This document shows, in pieces, positions 14,520-22,607 of a stretch of DNA of 25,445 bases (positions are counted from its first letter, which is position 1; each line of letters begins with the position of its first letter). Source of the DNA: GCA-002282575 sp964646525 (lineage in GTDB: Bacteria > Pseudomonadota > Gammaproteobacteria > Thiomicrospirales > Thiomicrospiraceae); NCBI GenBank assembly GCA_964646525.1, contig CAZYER010000022.1:1-25445 (forward strand), written 5' to 3'. A program made the translations under genes and the position numbers. Below the pieces are notes generated by a model. It saw only the letters and a program-made list of their open reading frames with translations. It had not been told where the DNA came from and ran no database searches.

Positions 14520-15974
14520 TTATTTGCCGACTTCAACAATCAACAACACATTAGTGCCGCCCATGATACCACGATGCTTACCACGGGTGACCAAAACCTT
14601 ATCACTATCCTTCACTTGACCACTACGCTTCAGCTCTTCGATCATGTTTGGGACAACCTCATCATTATCCATGCCTTCGTAATTAAAGGCCATAGGATAT
14701 ACGCCACGATATAAGGTCACTTTTTGACGCGTCTTTTCATGCGGCGTGATGGCGTAAATCGGAATACCCGAAGAAATACGCGACATCAGCAAAGCCGTAC
14801 TACCAGACTCGGTCAAAGCAGCAATGGCACGAATATTGAAATGGTTAGCAATGTACATAGCACCCATAGCAATACTTTCATCGGTCGCTTTGAACACCTG
14901 ATCAATACGATGTGTCGATACGCGAGTCTCTCTCTGTTTTTCAGCCTCGTAACAAATACGACTCATTGCTTCAATCACAACGTGTGGGTGCTTACCTGTT
15001 GCCGTTTCTCCGGACAACATCACCGCATCAGTACCATCAATCACCGCATTGGCAACATCAAATACTTCTGCACGTGTTGGAATAGGATTGTCAATCATCG
15101 TTTCCATCATTTGCGTCGCAGTAATAGTCACGCGATTGTGTTGACGGGCGAGTTTAATAATTTTCTTCTGCAGAGAAGGTAACAACGCATCACCCACTTC
15201 TACACCCAAATCGCCACGGGCAATCATTACGGCATCAGAAGCTAAAATAATCTCTTCCAGCGTCGGATCTTGAACGGCTTCAGCACGCTCAATTTTAGAA
15301 ACAATGCAGCATTTCAATCCTGCCTCTGAAGCCAAACGACGGCATTCATTCACATCATCCGCACTGCGTGGGAAAGAAAAAGCCAAGTAGTCTGCCTGAA
15401 TTTTAGCTGCGGAAACAATATCTTCCTTGTCTTTTTCAGTAATTGCTGCTGCCGATAAGCCACCACCTAACAGGTTAATGCCTTTATTATTAGACAACTT
15501 TCCACCGACAATGACCGTACACTCAACACGCTCACCAACAACTTGTTTTACTTCCAAAACAACACGTCCATCATCTAACAGCAGACGATTTCCAGGCTTC
15601 ACTTCATGAGGCAAGGTTTTGTAATCCAAACCCACACCATTGATGTTGCCTTCTAAGCGACCAATGTTGTTATCCAACGCGAAATCAGCACCTTCGTCTA
15701 AATGAACGTAACCTTCACTAAAACGAGCAATGCGAATCTTAGGCCCTTGTAGATCAACTAATACCCCTACCTCACTACCCAAGGCTTTAGCGCGCTCACG
15801 CACAAACCTTGCACGCTCAATGTGTTCTTCCGCAGAGCCATGGGAAAAATTAATACGAACCACATCCAAGCCCGCTTCGATCATACTATCAATCACACCA
15901 GGTTTATCGGTTGCTGGACCTAAGGTTGCAACAATCTTTGTGCGACGTGGGCTAGTATATTCTCTATCAATCAT
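14520..15974 (-). CDS. pyk: Pyruvate kinase
   Basis: A 484-residue enzyme converting phosphoenolpyruvate and ADP into pyruvate and ATP. Conserved parts in order are RRTKIVATLGPAT and RINFSHG at the start, VLVDLQGPKIR, the catalytic lysine region IVSKIERAEA, the metal-site segment MIARGDLGVEV, the TQMMETMI segment and the C-terminal regulatory domain beginning near AIAALTESGSTA. Length and sequence fit the PykA-like type of gammaproteobacteria. The start has an AAGGATGATC ribosome site. It is separated from pgk by 127 bases that hold a terminator-like hairpin, so its transcription may be partly independent of the genes upstream. Confidence 0.96.
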   Translation of the reverse strand: MIDREYTSPRRTKIVATLGPATDKPGVIDSMIEAGLDVVRINFSHGSAEEHIERARFVRERAKALGSEVGVLVDLQGPKIRIARFSEGYVHLDEGADFALDNNIGRLEGNINGVGLDYKTLPHEVKPGNRLLLDDGRVVLEVKQVVGERVECTVIVGGKLSNNKGINLLGGGLSAAAITEKDKEDIVSAAKIQADYLAFSFPRSADDVNECRRLASEAGLKCCIVSKIERAEAVQDPTLEEIILASDAVMIARGDLGVEVGDALLPSLQKKIIKLARQHNRVTITATQMMETMIDNPIPTRAEVFDVANAVIDGTDAVMLSGETATGKHPHVVIEAMSRICYEAEKQRETRVSTHRIDQVFKATDESIAMGAMYIANHFNIRAIAALTESGSTALLMSRISSGIPIYAITPHEKTRQKVTLYRGVYPMAFNYEGMDNDEVVPNMIEELKRSGQVKDSDKVLVTRGKHRGIMGGTNVLLIVEVGK

Positions 15975-16031
15975 TGATCATCCTTCAAAACTATGAGACA
16001 CAATCTGCCTGGCGATCCACCCTAAGGCGTA

Positions 16032-16060
16032 TAACCAGTCAGACTGTTAGACTTGGTTAT
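16032..16060 (-). other. Second hairpin in the pgk-pyk spacer
   Basis: TAACCA-GTC at 16032-16040 can pair with GAC-TTGGTTA at 16050-16059, a nine-base-pair stem with one bulged base and a nine-base loop. It follows directly after the terminator-like hairpin on the minus strand. The minus-strand sequence TGGTTATAC within it resembles an extended -10 element, so it could belong to a pyk promoter. Confidence 0.35.
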
Positions 16061-16061
16061 G

Positions 16062-16095
16062 AAAAAGGCAGAAGAAAACGCGTCTCTCCTGCCTT
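16062..16095 (-). terminator. Terminator-like hairpin after pgk
   Basis: On the minus strand AAGGCAGGAGA (16095-16085) pairs with TCTTCTGCCTT (16075-16065) in an 11-base-pair stem with one G-U wobble and a nine-base loop, followed by TTTTT. This is a convincing intrinsic terminator inside the carbon cluster. It would reduce or stop read-through from pgk into pyk. Confidence 0.7.
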
Positions 16096-16101
16096 AATAA
16101 C

Positions 16102-17283
16102 TTATTTTGCAGCGCGCTCTTCAAGCATCGCTACAGCTGGAAGCACCTTACCTTCCAAGAACTCTAGGAAGGCACCACCACCCGTTGAGATGTAAGATAC
16201 TTTATCTTCGATATCGTATTTCTGAATCGCCGCAATCGTATCACCACCACCAGCCAAGGTAAACGCTTTAGTCTCTGCGATCGCTTTAGCAATCGCTTTA
16301 GTACCTTCACCAAATTGGTCGAATTCAAATACGCCAACAGGACCATTCCAAACAACCGTACCCGCTTTCATGATGATGTCGATTAATTCTTGCGTTGCCT
16401 TAGGACCAATGTCAAAAATCATATCATCATCAGCAACATCTTTCGCGTCTTTAGTAACAGCAGGCTCGTTAGCATCGAACTTCTTACCCACAACGACATC
16501 ACTCGCAACTGGAATAGAAGCACCACGTGCTGACATTTTAGCGCTCAAGGCTTGAGCTGTTGGTACTAGGTCATCTTCACACAGTGATTTACCTACGTTG
16601 TTGCCAACTGACTTGATAAAGGTGTTCGCGATACCACCGCCGACAACTAACTGGTCTACTTTTTCAGACAAGCTCTCTAGTACGGTCAGCTTAGTAGAAA
16701 CTTTAGAGCCACCCACAATCGCAACTAATGGACGTGCTGGATTCGCAATCGCTTTCGCTAAGGCATCTAACTCTTCCGTTAACAGCAAGCCAGCACAAGC
16801 TACAGGAGCAAACTTGGCCACACCATGTGTAGAACCTTCGGCGCGATGCGCTGTTCCGAAAGCATCCATTACAAAAACATCACACAAAGCAGCGTATTTT
16901 TGCGCTGTTTCATCTAGGTTTTTCTTTTCGCCTTTGTTAAAACGAACGTTTTCTAATAAAACCAATTCGCCTTCAGCCACATCAAAACCACCATCAACCC
17001 AATCTTTGATTAGACGAACAGGCTTGCCTAGCTTAGCTGACATATCAGCAGCAACAGGCGCTAACGAATTTTCTTCAGAAAAAACACCCTCTTCTGGACG
17101 ACCTAAGTGAGACATCACCATCACTTTAGCGCCAGCCTTAATTGCCGCTTCAAACGTTTTCATTGAAGCCTTAATACGAGCATCCGAAGTCACTTTACCA
17201 TCTTTAACTGGAACGTTTAAGTCCGCACGAATCAAAACGCGCTTACCCTTGAGATCCAAATCAGCCATACGAATAAAAGCCAT
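16102..17283 (-). CDS. pgk: Phosphoglycerate kinase
   Basis: A 393-residue monomeric enzyme that transfers phosphate between 1,3-bisphosphoglycerate and ADP. It works in both glycolysis and gluconeogenesis/Calvin cycle. The N-terminal LIRADLNVPVKDG, the SHLGRPEEG triose-binding segment, LLENVRFNKGEKKN, AIVGGSKVSTKL and the nucleotide-binding VWNGPVGVFE and AGGGDTIAA near the C-terminus are all present. The MAFIRMADLDL start parallels E. coli MSVIKMTDLDL, which supports the ATG at 17283. It lies 88 bases after gap, with a hairpin in the spacer, and is followed by a terminator-like hairpin. Confidence 0.97.
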   Translation of the reverse strand: MAFIRMADLDLKGKRVLIRADLNVPVKDGKVTSDARIKASMKTFEAAIKAGAKVMVMSHLGRPEEGVFSEENSLAPVAADMSAKLGKPVRLIKDWVDGGFDVAEGELVLLENVRFNKGEKKNLDETAQKYAALCDVFVMDAFGTAHRAEGSTHGVAKFAPVACAGLLLTEELDALAKAIANPARPLVAIVGGSKVSTKLTVLESLSEKVDQLVVGGGIANTFIKSVGNNVGKSLCEDDLVPTAQALSAKMSARGASIPVASDVVVGKKFDANEPAVTKDAKDVADDDMIFDIGPKATQELIDIIMKAGTVVWNGPVGVFEFDQFGEGTKAIAKAIAETKAFTLAGGGDTIAAIQKYDIEDKVSYISTGGGAFLEFLEGKVLPAVAMLEERAAK

Positions 17284-17333
17284 ACTATTTTCCTTTACAA
17301 ACTAGGATTAACGAAATCACTCAAACGATAAAG

Positions 17334-17361
17334 CACCCAGTCGAAATTACTCGACTAGGTG
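17334..17361 (-). other. Intergenic hairpin between gap and pgk
   Basis: On the minus strand CACCTAGTCGA pairs with TCGACTGGGTG over 11 base pairs with one U-G wobble and a six-base loop. Only CTTTATC follows, too poor in T for an efficient terminator. It begins 10 bases after the gap stop. An mRNA-stabilising or processing element is as likely as partial termination. Confidence 0.65.
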
Positions 17362-17371
17362 TTACACGAAA

Positions 17372-18370
17372 TTACTTAGCGACGTGTTGAACCATGCGCA
17401 TCAAGTTACAAGTATAACCATATTCGTTATCGTACCAAGCAACGACTTTAACGAAAGTACCGTCTAGCGCAATACCAGCACCCGCATCGAAAATAGATGG
17501 ATGAGAATTACCACGGAAATCAGTCGAAACCACTGACTCATCTGTGTAACCTAACACACCTTTCAAAGCGCCTTCTGAAGCCGCTTTCATCGCTGCACAG
17601 ATCGCTTCGTAAGAAGTTTCTTTTTCAAGTTCAACTGTTAAGTCAACAACAGAAACGTCTGAAGTTGGTACACGGAAAGCCATACCAGTCAATTTGCCGT
17701 TCAATGCAGGCAACACTTTACCAACCGCTTTAGCTGCACCAGTAGAAGATGGGATGATGTTTTCTAAAATACCACGACCACCGCGCCAATCTTTAGAAGA
17801 AGGACCGTCTACCGTTTTTTGTGTAGCTGTTGCAGCGTGAACTGTTGACATCAAACCACGTTTGATACCAAAGTTGTCTTGCAATACTTTAGCCACTGGA
17901 GCCAAACCGTTTGTCGTACAAGAAGCTGCAGACAGAATCGCTTGACCTGCATATTCGTTGTGGTTCACACCATAAACGAACATCGGTGTTTTGTCTTTAG
18001 AAGGTGCTGATTGAACGACTTTTTTAGCACCCGCATTGATATGCGCTTGGCAAGTTTCTTCCGTTAAGAAGAAGCCTGTTGCTTCAACAACGATATCAGC
18101 ACCCACTTCATTCCATTTCAAATTAGCAGGATCACGCTCAGCTGTTAAACGGATTTTTTTACCGTTCACAACCATGTAGTTACCTTCAACAGACACAGTA
18201 CCCTTGAAGTTACCGTGAACTGAATCATACTTCAACATGTAAGCTAGGTATTCAGGCTCTAACAAATCGTTAATGGCAACGATTTCAATTTCGGGAAAGT
18301 CTTGTACCGCAGCACGCAAAACCATACGACCGATACGACCAAAACCATTAATACCTACTTTAATTGCCAT
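17372..18370 (-). CDS. gap: Type I glyceraldehyde-3-phosphate dehydrogenase
   Basis: A 332-residue phosphorylating dehydrogenase that converts glyceraldehyde 3-phosphate to 1,3-bisphosphoglycerate. The Rossmann motif GINGFGRIGR (6-15), the catalytic Cys151 in SAASCTTNGLAP and His178 in STVHAATATQ are present. The motif ends its second strand in INDLLEP (33-39), with Asp35 and Leu36 in the place that selects NAD over NADP. A NADP-preferring, photosynthetic-type function is therefore less likely. Product length equals the family norm. It lies between tkt and pgk, bordered on both sides by hairpins. Confidence 0.97.
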   Translation of the reverse strand: MAIKVGINGFGRIGRMVLRAAVQDFPEIEIVAINDLLEPEYLAYMLKYDSVHGNFKGTVSVEGNYMVVNGKKIRLTAERDPANLKWNEVGADIVVEATGFFLTEETCQAHINAGAKKVVQSAPSKDKTPMFVYGVNHNEYAGQAILSAASCTTNGLAPVAKVLQDNFGIKRGLMSTVHAATATQKTVDGPSSKDWRGGRGILENIIPSSTGAAKAVGKVLPALNGKLTGMAFRVPTSDVSVVDLTVELEKETSYEAICAAMKAASEGALKGVLGYTDESVVSTDFRGNSHPSIFDAGAGIALDGTFVKVVAWYDNEYGYTCNLMRMVQHVAK

Positions 18371-18417
18371 GTGAATGACTCCTTAAGTTACAAATTAAAA
18401 ATTGATAAATCTGAACA

Positions 18418-18449
18418 AACACTCACACCGATTAGCTGGCGTGAGTGTT
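18418..18449 (-). other. Intergenic hairpin between tkt and gap
   Basis: On the minus strand AACACTCACGCC pairs with GGTGTGAGTGTT over 12 base pairs (one G-U wobble) with an eight-base loop, followed by TGTTCAG, which gives only a weak T tract. It begins 7 bases after the tkt stop. It could be a weak terminator or a 3'-end stabiliser separating tkt from the more strongly needed gap message. Confidence 0.65.
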
Positions 18450-18456
18450 ATGAAAA

Positions 18457-20487
18457 TTAGTGGCCGCCACAGCAACCATCAGTGCACGTATCTTCTAACA
18501 AATCAAGTACCGTGTTCACGACATTCTCAACTGTAAAGCCAAAATGCTTGAACAACACATCAGCGGGTGCCGATTCACCAAACGTATCAATACCGACAAC
18601 CGCACCATCTAAACCAACGAATTTACGCCAGTAATCACTGATACCTGCTTCAATCGCAACGCGCTCACGAATATAAGATGGTAATACCGACTCACGATAA
18701 GCTTCTGATTGAGCCATAAACATTTCTGCACAAGGCATAGAAACGACACGCGCTTGAATATTATCTTGTGCTAATTGCTCAGCCGCTTTCATGGCCAAAC
18801 CAACTTCAGAACCAGTAGCAATTAAAATAACATCAGGTTCAGCACCACAATCACGCAGAATGTAACCACCTTTTTCAATGTTTTTAACTTGCTCTGGCGT
18901 ACGCGACATTGGCGTTAAATTTTGACGAGAGAAAATCAGTGCTGTTGGCGCATTAGAACGCAACACTGCCATCTTCCATGACACAGCCGACTCGATGGCG
19001 TCACAAGCGCGCCAAGTATGGAAATTCGGAATCGCACGCATGGTAGCAATTTGTTCTACTGGTTGATGCGTAGGACCATCTTCACCCAAACCAATTGAAT
19101 CATGAGTATAAACGTAGACAGTGCCAATCTTCATTAAAGCAGACATACGTAAAGCGTTACGCATGAATTCCATGAACATTAGGAAAGTTGCACCGTAAAC
19201 TTTAAAGCCACCATGCAGTACCATACCGTTCATCATATGCGCCATACCGAACTCACGCACACCCCATGATAGGTAGTTACCGTTCGCATTAGACTTATTG
19301 ACTTTAACCGTACCAGACCAGTTGGTTAAGTTAGAACCTGTTAAGTCAGCAGAACCACCAAACAACTCTGGCAACAAAGGCCCCATTGCTTCAATCGCAT
19401 TTTGCGATGCTTTACGCGATGCAATGTTTGGCATATCCGCTTGAGTTTTGGCAATAAACTTATCCATTTCAACTTCAAAGTTCGCTGGCAACTCACCCGA
19501 CATACGACGCTTGAATTCTTTCGCTAAATCAGGGTAGTTTTGCTCGTAAGAAGCAAATAACGCGTTCCACTCTGCTTCCTCTTTCGCACCCTTAGCCGTG
19601 TGATCCCAACCTTCATACACATGCTGTGGGATAACAAAAGGCTCGTGATGCCAACCTAAATTTTCACGCGTTAATGCAATTTCAGCATCACCCAATGGTG
19701 CACCATGACAATCGTGAGTACCACATAGGTTAGGTGAACCAAAACCGATGGTCGTACGTGTACAAATCAATGTCGGCTTATCTTGAATTGATTTAGCCTC
19801 ATGAATCGCTGCATCGACTACTTCCGCATTATGACCATCGACATTACGAATAACGTGCCAACCGTAAGATTCAAAACGCGCTGGAACATCAGCTTCCATC
19901 CAGTCATCAATATGACCGTCGATGGAAATATTGTTGTCATCCCAAAAGGCAACCAGTTTACCCAAACCTAATGCACCTGCCATCGCACAAGCTTCATGCG
20001 ACAAACCTTCCATCAAACAACCATCACCCATGAACACATAAGTGTGGTGATTAACGACAGCATGACCTGGACGGTTGAACTGTGCTGCTAAAGTGCGCTC
20101 AGCAATCGCCATACCGACTGCATTGGTAATACCCTGACCCAACGGACCTGTGGTGGTTTCAATACCGTCTGCATAACCATACTCTGGGTGACCTGCTGTT
20201 TTAGAATGGAACTGACGGAAATTTTTAATATCATCAATACTCAGATCAAAACCTGTAAGGTGCAACAATGAGTAAATCAGCATTGAACCATGACCGTTAG
20301 ATAACACAAAGCGATCACGATCAGCCCATTTAGCATTTTTAGGGTTGTACTTCATGTGGCTATTCCACAGAACCTCGGCGATATCCGCCATGCCCATAGG
20401 CGCACCTGGATGGCCTGATTTAGCTTTTTGCACCGCATCCATACTGAGTGCACGAATAGCATTGGCGAGTTCACGACGGTTAGACAT
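18457..20487 (-). CDS. tkt: Transketolase with an unusual Cys/His C-terminal tail
   Basis: A 676-residue thiamine-diphosphate enzyme that moves two-carbon units between sugar phosphates in the pentose phosphate and Calvin cycles. SGHPGAPMGMAD (24-35), TTGPLGQGI (112-120) and the cofactor motif from GDGCLMEG to DDNN (154-186) are intact. So are the pyrimidine-domain segments FGGSADLTGSN and GLGEDGPTHQP. The ATG at 20487 is chosen because a GAGGA site lies 8 bases upstream. An upstream frame start would add MKLFEDFC, which has no such site. The last nine residues, CTDGCCGGH, add three Cys and one His beyond the normal end of the fold and look like a metal- or thiol-reactive tail. First gene of the carbon cluster. 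Confidence 0.96.
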   Translation of the reverse strand: MSNRRELANAIRALSMDAVQKAKSGHPGAPMGMADIAEVLWNSHMKYNPKNAKWADRDRFVLSNGHGSMLIYSLLHLTGFDLSIDDIKNFRQFHSKTAGHPEYGYADGIETTTGPLGQGITNAVGMAIAERTLAAQFNRPGHAVVNHHTYVFMGDGCLMEGLSHEACAMAGALGLGKLVAFWDDNNISIDGHIDDWMEADVPARFESYGWHVIRNVDGHNAEVVDAAIHEAKSIQDKPTLICTRTTIGFGSPNLCGTHDCHGAPLGDAEIALTRENLGWHHEPFVIPQHVYEGWDHTAKGAKEEAEWNALFASYEQNYPDLAKEFKRRMSGELPANFEVEMDKFIAKTQADMPNIASRKASQNAIEAMGPLLPELFGGSADLTGSNLTNWSGTVKVNKSNANGNYLSWGVREFGMAHMMNGMVLHGGFKVYGATFLMFMEFMRNALRMSALMKIGTVYVYTHDSIGLGEDGPTHQPVEQIATMRAIPNFHTWRACDAIESAVSWKMAVLRSNAPTALIFSRQNLTPMSRTPEQVKNIEKGGYILRDCGAEPDVILIATGSEVGLAMKAAEQLAQDNIQARVVSMPCAEMFMAQSEAYRESVLPSYIRERVAIEAGISDYWRKFVGLDGAVVGIDTFGESAPADVLFKHFGFTVENVVNTVLDLLEDTCTDGCCGGH

Positions 20488-20555
20488 ACAAAAGTCCTCA
20501 AAAAGTTTCAAAATAAATAGGGTTACCTAATCACAGGCGAATAGCGTTATTTTCA

Positions 20556-20574
20556 CCGATTTAGGCAAAATCGG
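20556..20574. promoter_or_regulatory. Inverted repeat upstream of tkt
   Basis: CCGATTT-AGGCA-AAATCGG is a perfect seven-base dyad centred about 78 bases before the tkt ATG. It lies where an operator or activator site for the carbon cluster would be expected. It does not match a regulator consensus I can name with confidence. As RNA it could also form a small hairpin in the tkt leader. Confidence 0.4.
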
Positions 20575-20609
20575 CAAGTATTCCATCGCAAACTGTCGAT
20601 ATTAAGCAT

Positions 20610-20643
20610 AAAAAAACCCCGCAAAAAGCTGCGGGGTTTTTTT
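20610..20643. terminator. Strong bidirectional Rho-independent terminator
   Basis: CCCCGCA and TGCGGGG pair around a six-base loop and are flanked by seven A on one side and seven T on the other. The structure ends transcription of the ompA-like gene on the minus strand (15 bases after its stop). It insulates the tkt promoter region and would work in both directions. Confidence 0.95.
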
Positions 20644-20658
20644 CATCCATGCACGAAA

Positions 20659-21267
20659 TTATTTAGTTCCGTCAATGGTGATTTCAACACGACGGTTTTG
20701 CGCACGACCGTCTTTCGTTTTGTTACTGGCTACTGGCTTATCAAATCCATAGCCTTTCGCATCAATTTTATCAGCTGGAACACCGTTTTTAATCAACGCA
20801 TCACGCACAGCATTAGCACGTTTGATAGACAACTGCTGGTTGTAAGCAGCTGTACCGATATTGTCGGTATGACCTTCGACTAAAACCAAATTGATTGATT
20901 TTAATGATTTTGCTTCCGCAGCCGTGTTAGCAATTTCCTGTTCCGCTTTTGGTGTCAGTTTAGCGCTATCAAACGCAAACAATTCACCAGCCTTTAATGT
21001 TTTTTTAGTCACAATGGGAGCCGCAATAGGTGCTGCTGGAGCAGGCGCTGGTGCTGGTGCTGGAGCAGCAACTGGAGCGGGCTTAACTTCTGGCGCTTTA
21101 GCACCTGGGCAAAGACCGTCTTTCTCAGTCCAGAAAGAAGTACGCAAGCAATTACCATGACCATCCTTAACAACAACGTTACTGCTATCGAACCAGAAAG
21201 CTTCACGAGGTGAAGCTTGAGCTGAAGTTGCCGCAACCATGGCAGCTAATAGTACTAATTTACGCAT
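20659..21267 (-). CDS. OmpA-family outer membrane/peptidoglycan-binding protein
   Basis: A 202-residue secreted protein. The signal peptide MRKLVLLAAMVAATSAQA is followed by a short mature N-terminal segment of about 35 residues with a Cys pair (GNCLRT ... DGLCPG). I recall this in a widespread group of small OmpA-like proteins. An Ala-Pro linker (about 50-70) follows, and then a complete OmpA C-terminal domain with VEGHTDNIG, SIKRANAVRDAL and AQNRRVEI, whose Asp and Arg bind diaminopimelate of peptidoglycan. There is no eight-stranded beta barrel, so it probably tethers or spans the periplasm rather than forming a pore. The ATG at 21267 follows GGGGGA. It is monocistronic, with its own promoter and terminator. 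Confidence 0.9.
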   Translation of the reverse strand: MRKLVLLAAMVAATSAQASPREAFWFDSSNVVVKDGHGNCLRTSFWTEKDGLCPGAKAPEVKPAPVAAPAPAPAPAPAAPIAAPIVTKKTLKAGELFAFDSAKLTPKAEQEIANTAAEAKSLKSINLVLVEGHTDNIGTAAYNQQLSIKRANAVRDALIKNGVPADKIDAKGYGFDKPVASNKTKDGRAQNRRVEITIDGTK

Positions 21268-21326
21268 AGAAAAATCCCCCAACCAATTATGAATAAGATG
21301 CGCCCAAATTTAACGCTGATTGAGCA

Positions 21327-21355
21327 AGCTTAACACAAATACGCAACTATCGCAA
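21327..21355 (-). promoter_or_regulatory. Sigma-70 promoter of the ompA-like gene
   Basis: On the minus strand: -35 TTGCGA (21355-21350), a 17-base spacer and -10 TAAGCT (21332-21327), preceded by TGT as an extended -10 element. The -35 hexamer overlaps one arm of an AACTAT/ATAGTT inverted repeat (21345-21350 and 21363-21368) that may be an operator. Confidence 0.6.
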
Positions 21356-21380
21356 AAAAACAATAGTTTTGATAATAAAT

Positions 21381-22607
21381 TCACGAAAATTTCACAGAAT
21401 TAGCGTTCACCAATCGTTGAATCCGTTCATTGCGCATAGCAATTTGAATATCTCGCCCAATCAATCCTTGCTCAACAAATGACTGTGCTGTCACTGACTG
21501 TACCTGCTGTAACCAAAACCGCCAACGACTGCTTTGCGGATACTCAGCAGCTTCAAAACCATTTCGACCACGTGAATCAGACTCACTCACCGCTAAGAGA
21601 GCTTCAAACTGCTCTGGCTTACGCCAAACATCACACCCCTCCATTACCTGTAAACGTTGCTCAGGTGTTAGTTCGTCACTTTTATGGATATCACCATGCC
21701 AACGACAGACCAACTTGGCCAATTGTGTTACCTGTGAAGGCACACGATATCGTTGCCCTAATTGCTCAACCAACGCAACACCTGCCTGTTCATGTCCATG
21801 ATGCTTAGGCCATAGGTCTTGGGGTGTTAGGCCCTTCCCTAAATCATGACACAGAGCTGCCCACAATAAAGCAACATCGTTTGTTTGCTGACGCATAGCA
21901 CTTAGTACCATCAAGGTATGAGTACCTGCGTCCCCTTCTGGGTGATAGACTGGGTCTTGCGGTACGGAAAACAAAATATCCAACTCTGGCATTAATCGTA
22001 CCAGAGCTCCTGTTTCACGCAATACCTGAAAATAAATCTCTGGGTGATCGGTAATCAACGCTTTTGCTGTTTCCTGCCAAACGCGCTCAGGCATTAACTG
22101 CGCCAACTCACCCGAGTCAACCATATCACACATTAATGATCGTGTTTCAGTTGCCAGAACGAAACCAAACCTCGCTAGTTTTGCGGCAAATCGAGCAACA
22201 CGAAGAACACGCAACGGATCTTCTACAAAAGCTTCACTCACATGCCGTAAACATCGATCAGCAAGATCTCTCTGCCCCCCATAGGGGTCAACTAAGTTAC
22301 CATCGCACACTGCCATCGCATTAATGGTTAAATCACGGCGCCGCAAATCTGCTTCTAAACTGACCTCTGGATGTGCCTGACAGACAAACCCATGATAACC
22401 ATGACCATATTTACGTTCTGTGCGTGCTAACGCATATTCTTCTTTCGTTTTCGGATGCAAAAAGACAGGAAAACCCTTGCCAACCTGTTGATAACCTAAT
22501 GCCAGCATCTGCTCGCTAGTTGCACCAACGACTACCCAGTCGCGATCCGTAATAGGCAGCCCCAACAACTGGTCACGTACTGCCCCACCTACCAAGCATA
22601 TTTTCAC
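21381..22607 (-). CDS. cca: tRNA nucleotidyltransferase (CCA-adding enzyme)
   Basis: A 408-residue class II nucleotidyltransferase that adds or repairs the 3' CCA of tRNAs. GGAVRDQLLG (7-16) and the catalytic carboxylates D21 and D23 in DRDW, RRRDLTINAMA (89-99) and the template-like segment PERVWQE (173-179) are present. A C-terminal HD phosphohydrolase domain with LCHDLGKGL (252-260) marks it as the long gammaproteobacterial type with phosphatase/phosphodiesterase activity, as in E. coli (412 residues). Its ATG overlaps the stop of the NDUFA9-like gene by four bases, so the two are co-translated. The frame ends shortly before the ompA-like promoter region. Confidence 0.96.
   Translation of the reverse strand: MKICLVGGAVRDQLLGLPITDRDWVVVGATSEQMLALGYQQVGKGFPVFLHPKTKEEYALARTERKYGHGYHGFVCQAHPEVSLEADLRRRDLTINAMAVCDGNLVDPYGGQRDLADRCLRHVSEAFVEDPLRVLRVARFAAKLARFGFVLATETRSLMCDMVDSGELAQLMPERVWQETAKALITDHPEIYFQVLRETGALVRLMPELDILFSVPQDPVYHPEGDAGTHTLMVLSAMRQQTNDVALLWAALCHDLGKGLTPQDLWPKHHGHEQAGVALVEQLGQRYRVPSQVTQLAKLVCRWHGDIHKSDELTPEQRLQVMEGCDVWRKPEQFEALLAVSESDSRGRNGFEAAEYPQSSRWRFWLQQVQSVTAQSFVEQGLIGRDIQIAMRNERIQRLVNANSVKFS

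Noticed and set aside
16598..17110. Open frame of 170 codons on the plus strand across pgk
   Set aside because: Antisense to a conserved enzyme; Ser/Thr/Ala-rich shadow without independent evidence.
21045..21080. Repeated GCTGGT-type triplets in the ompA-like gene
   Set aside because: They encode the Ala-Pro linker of the protein and need no separate repeat annotation.
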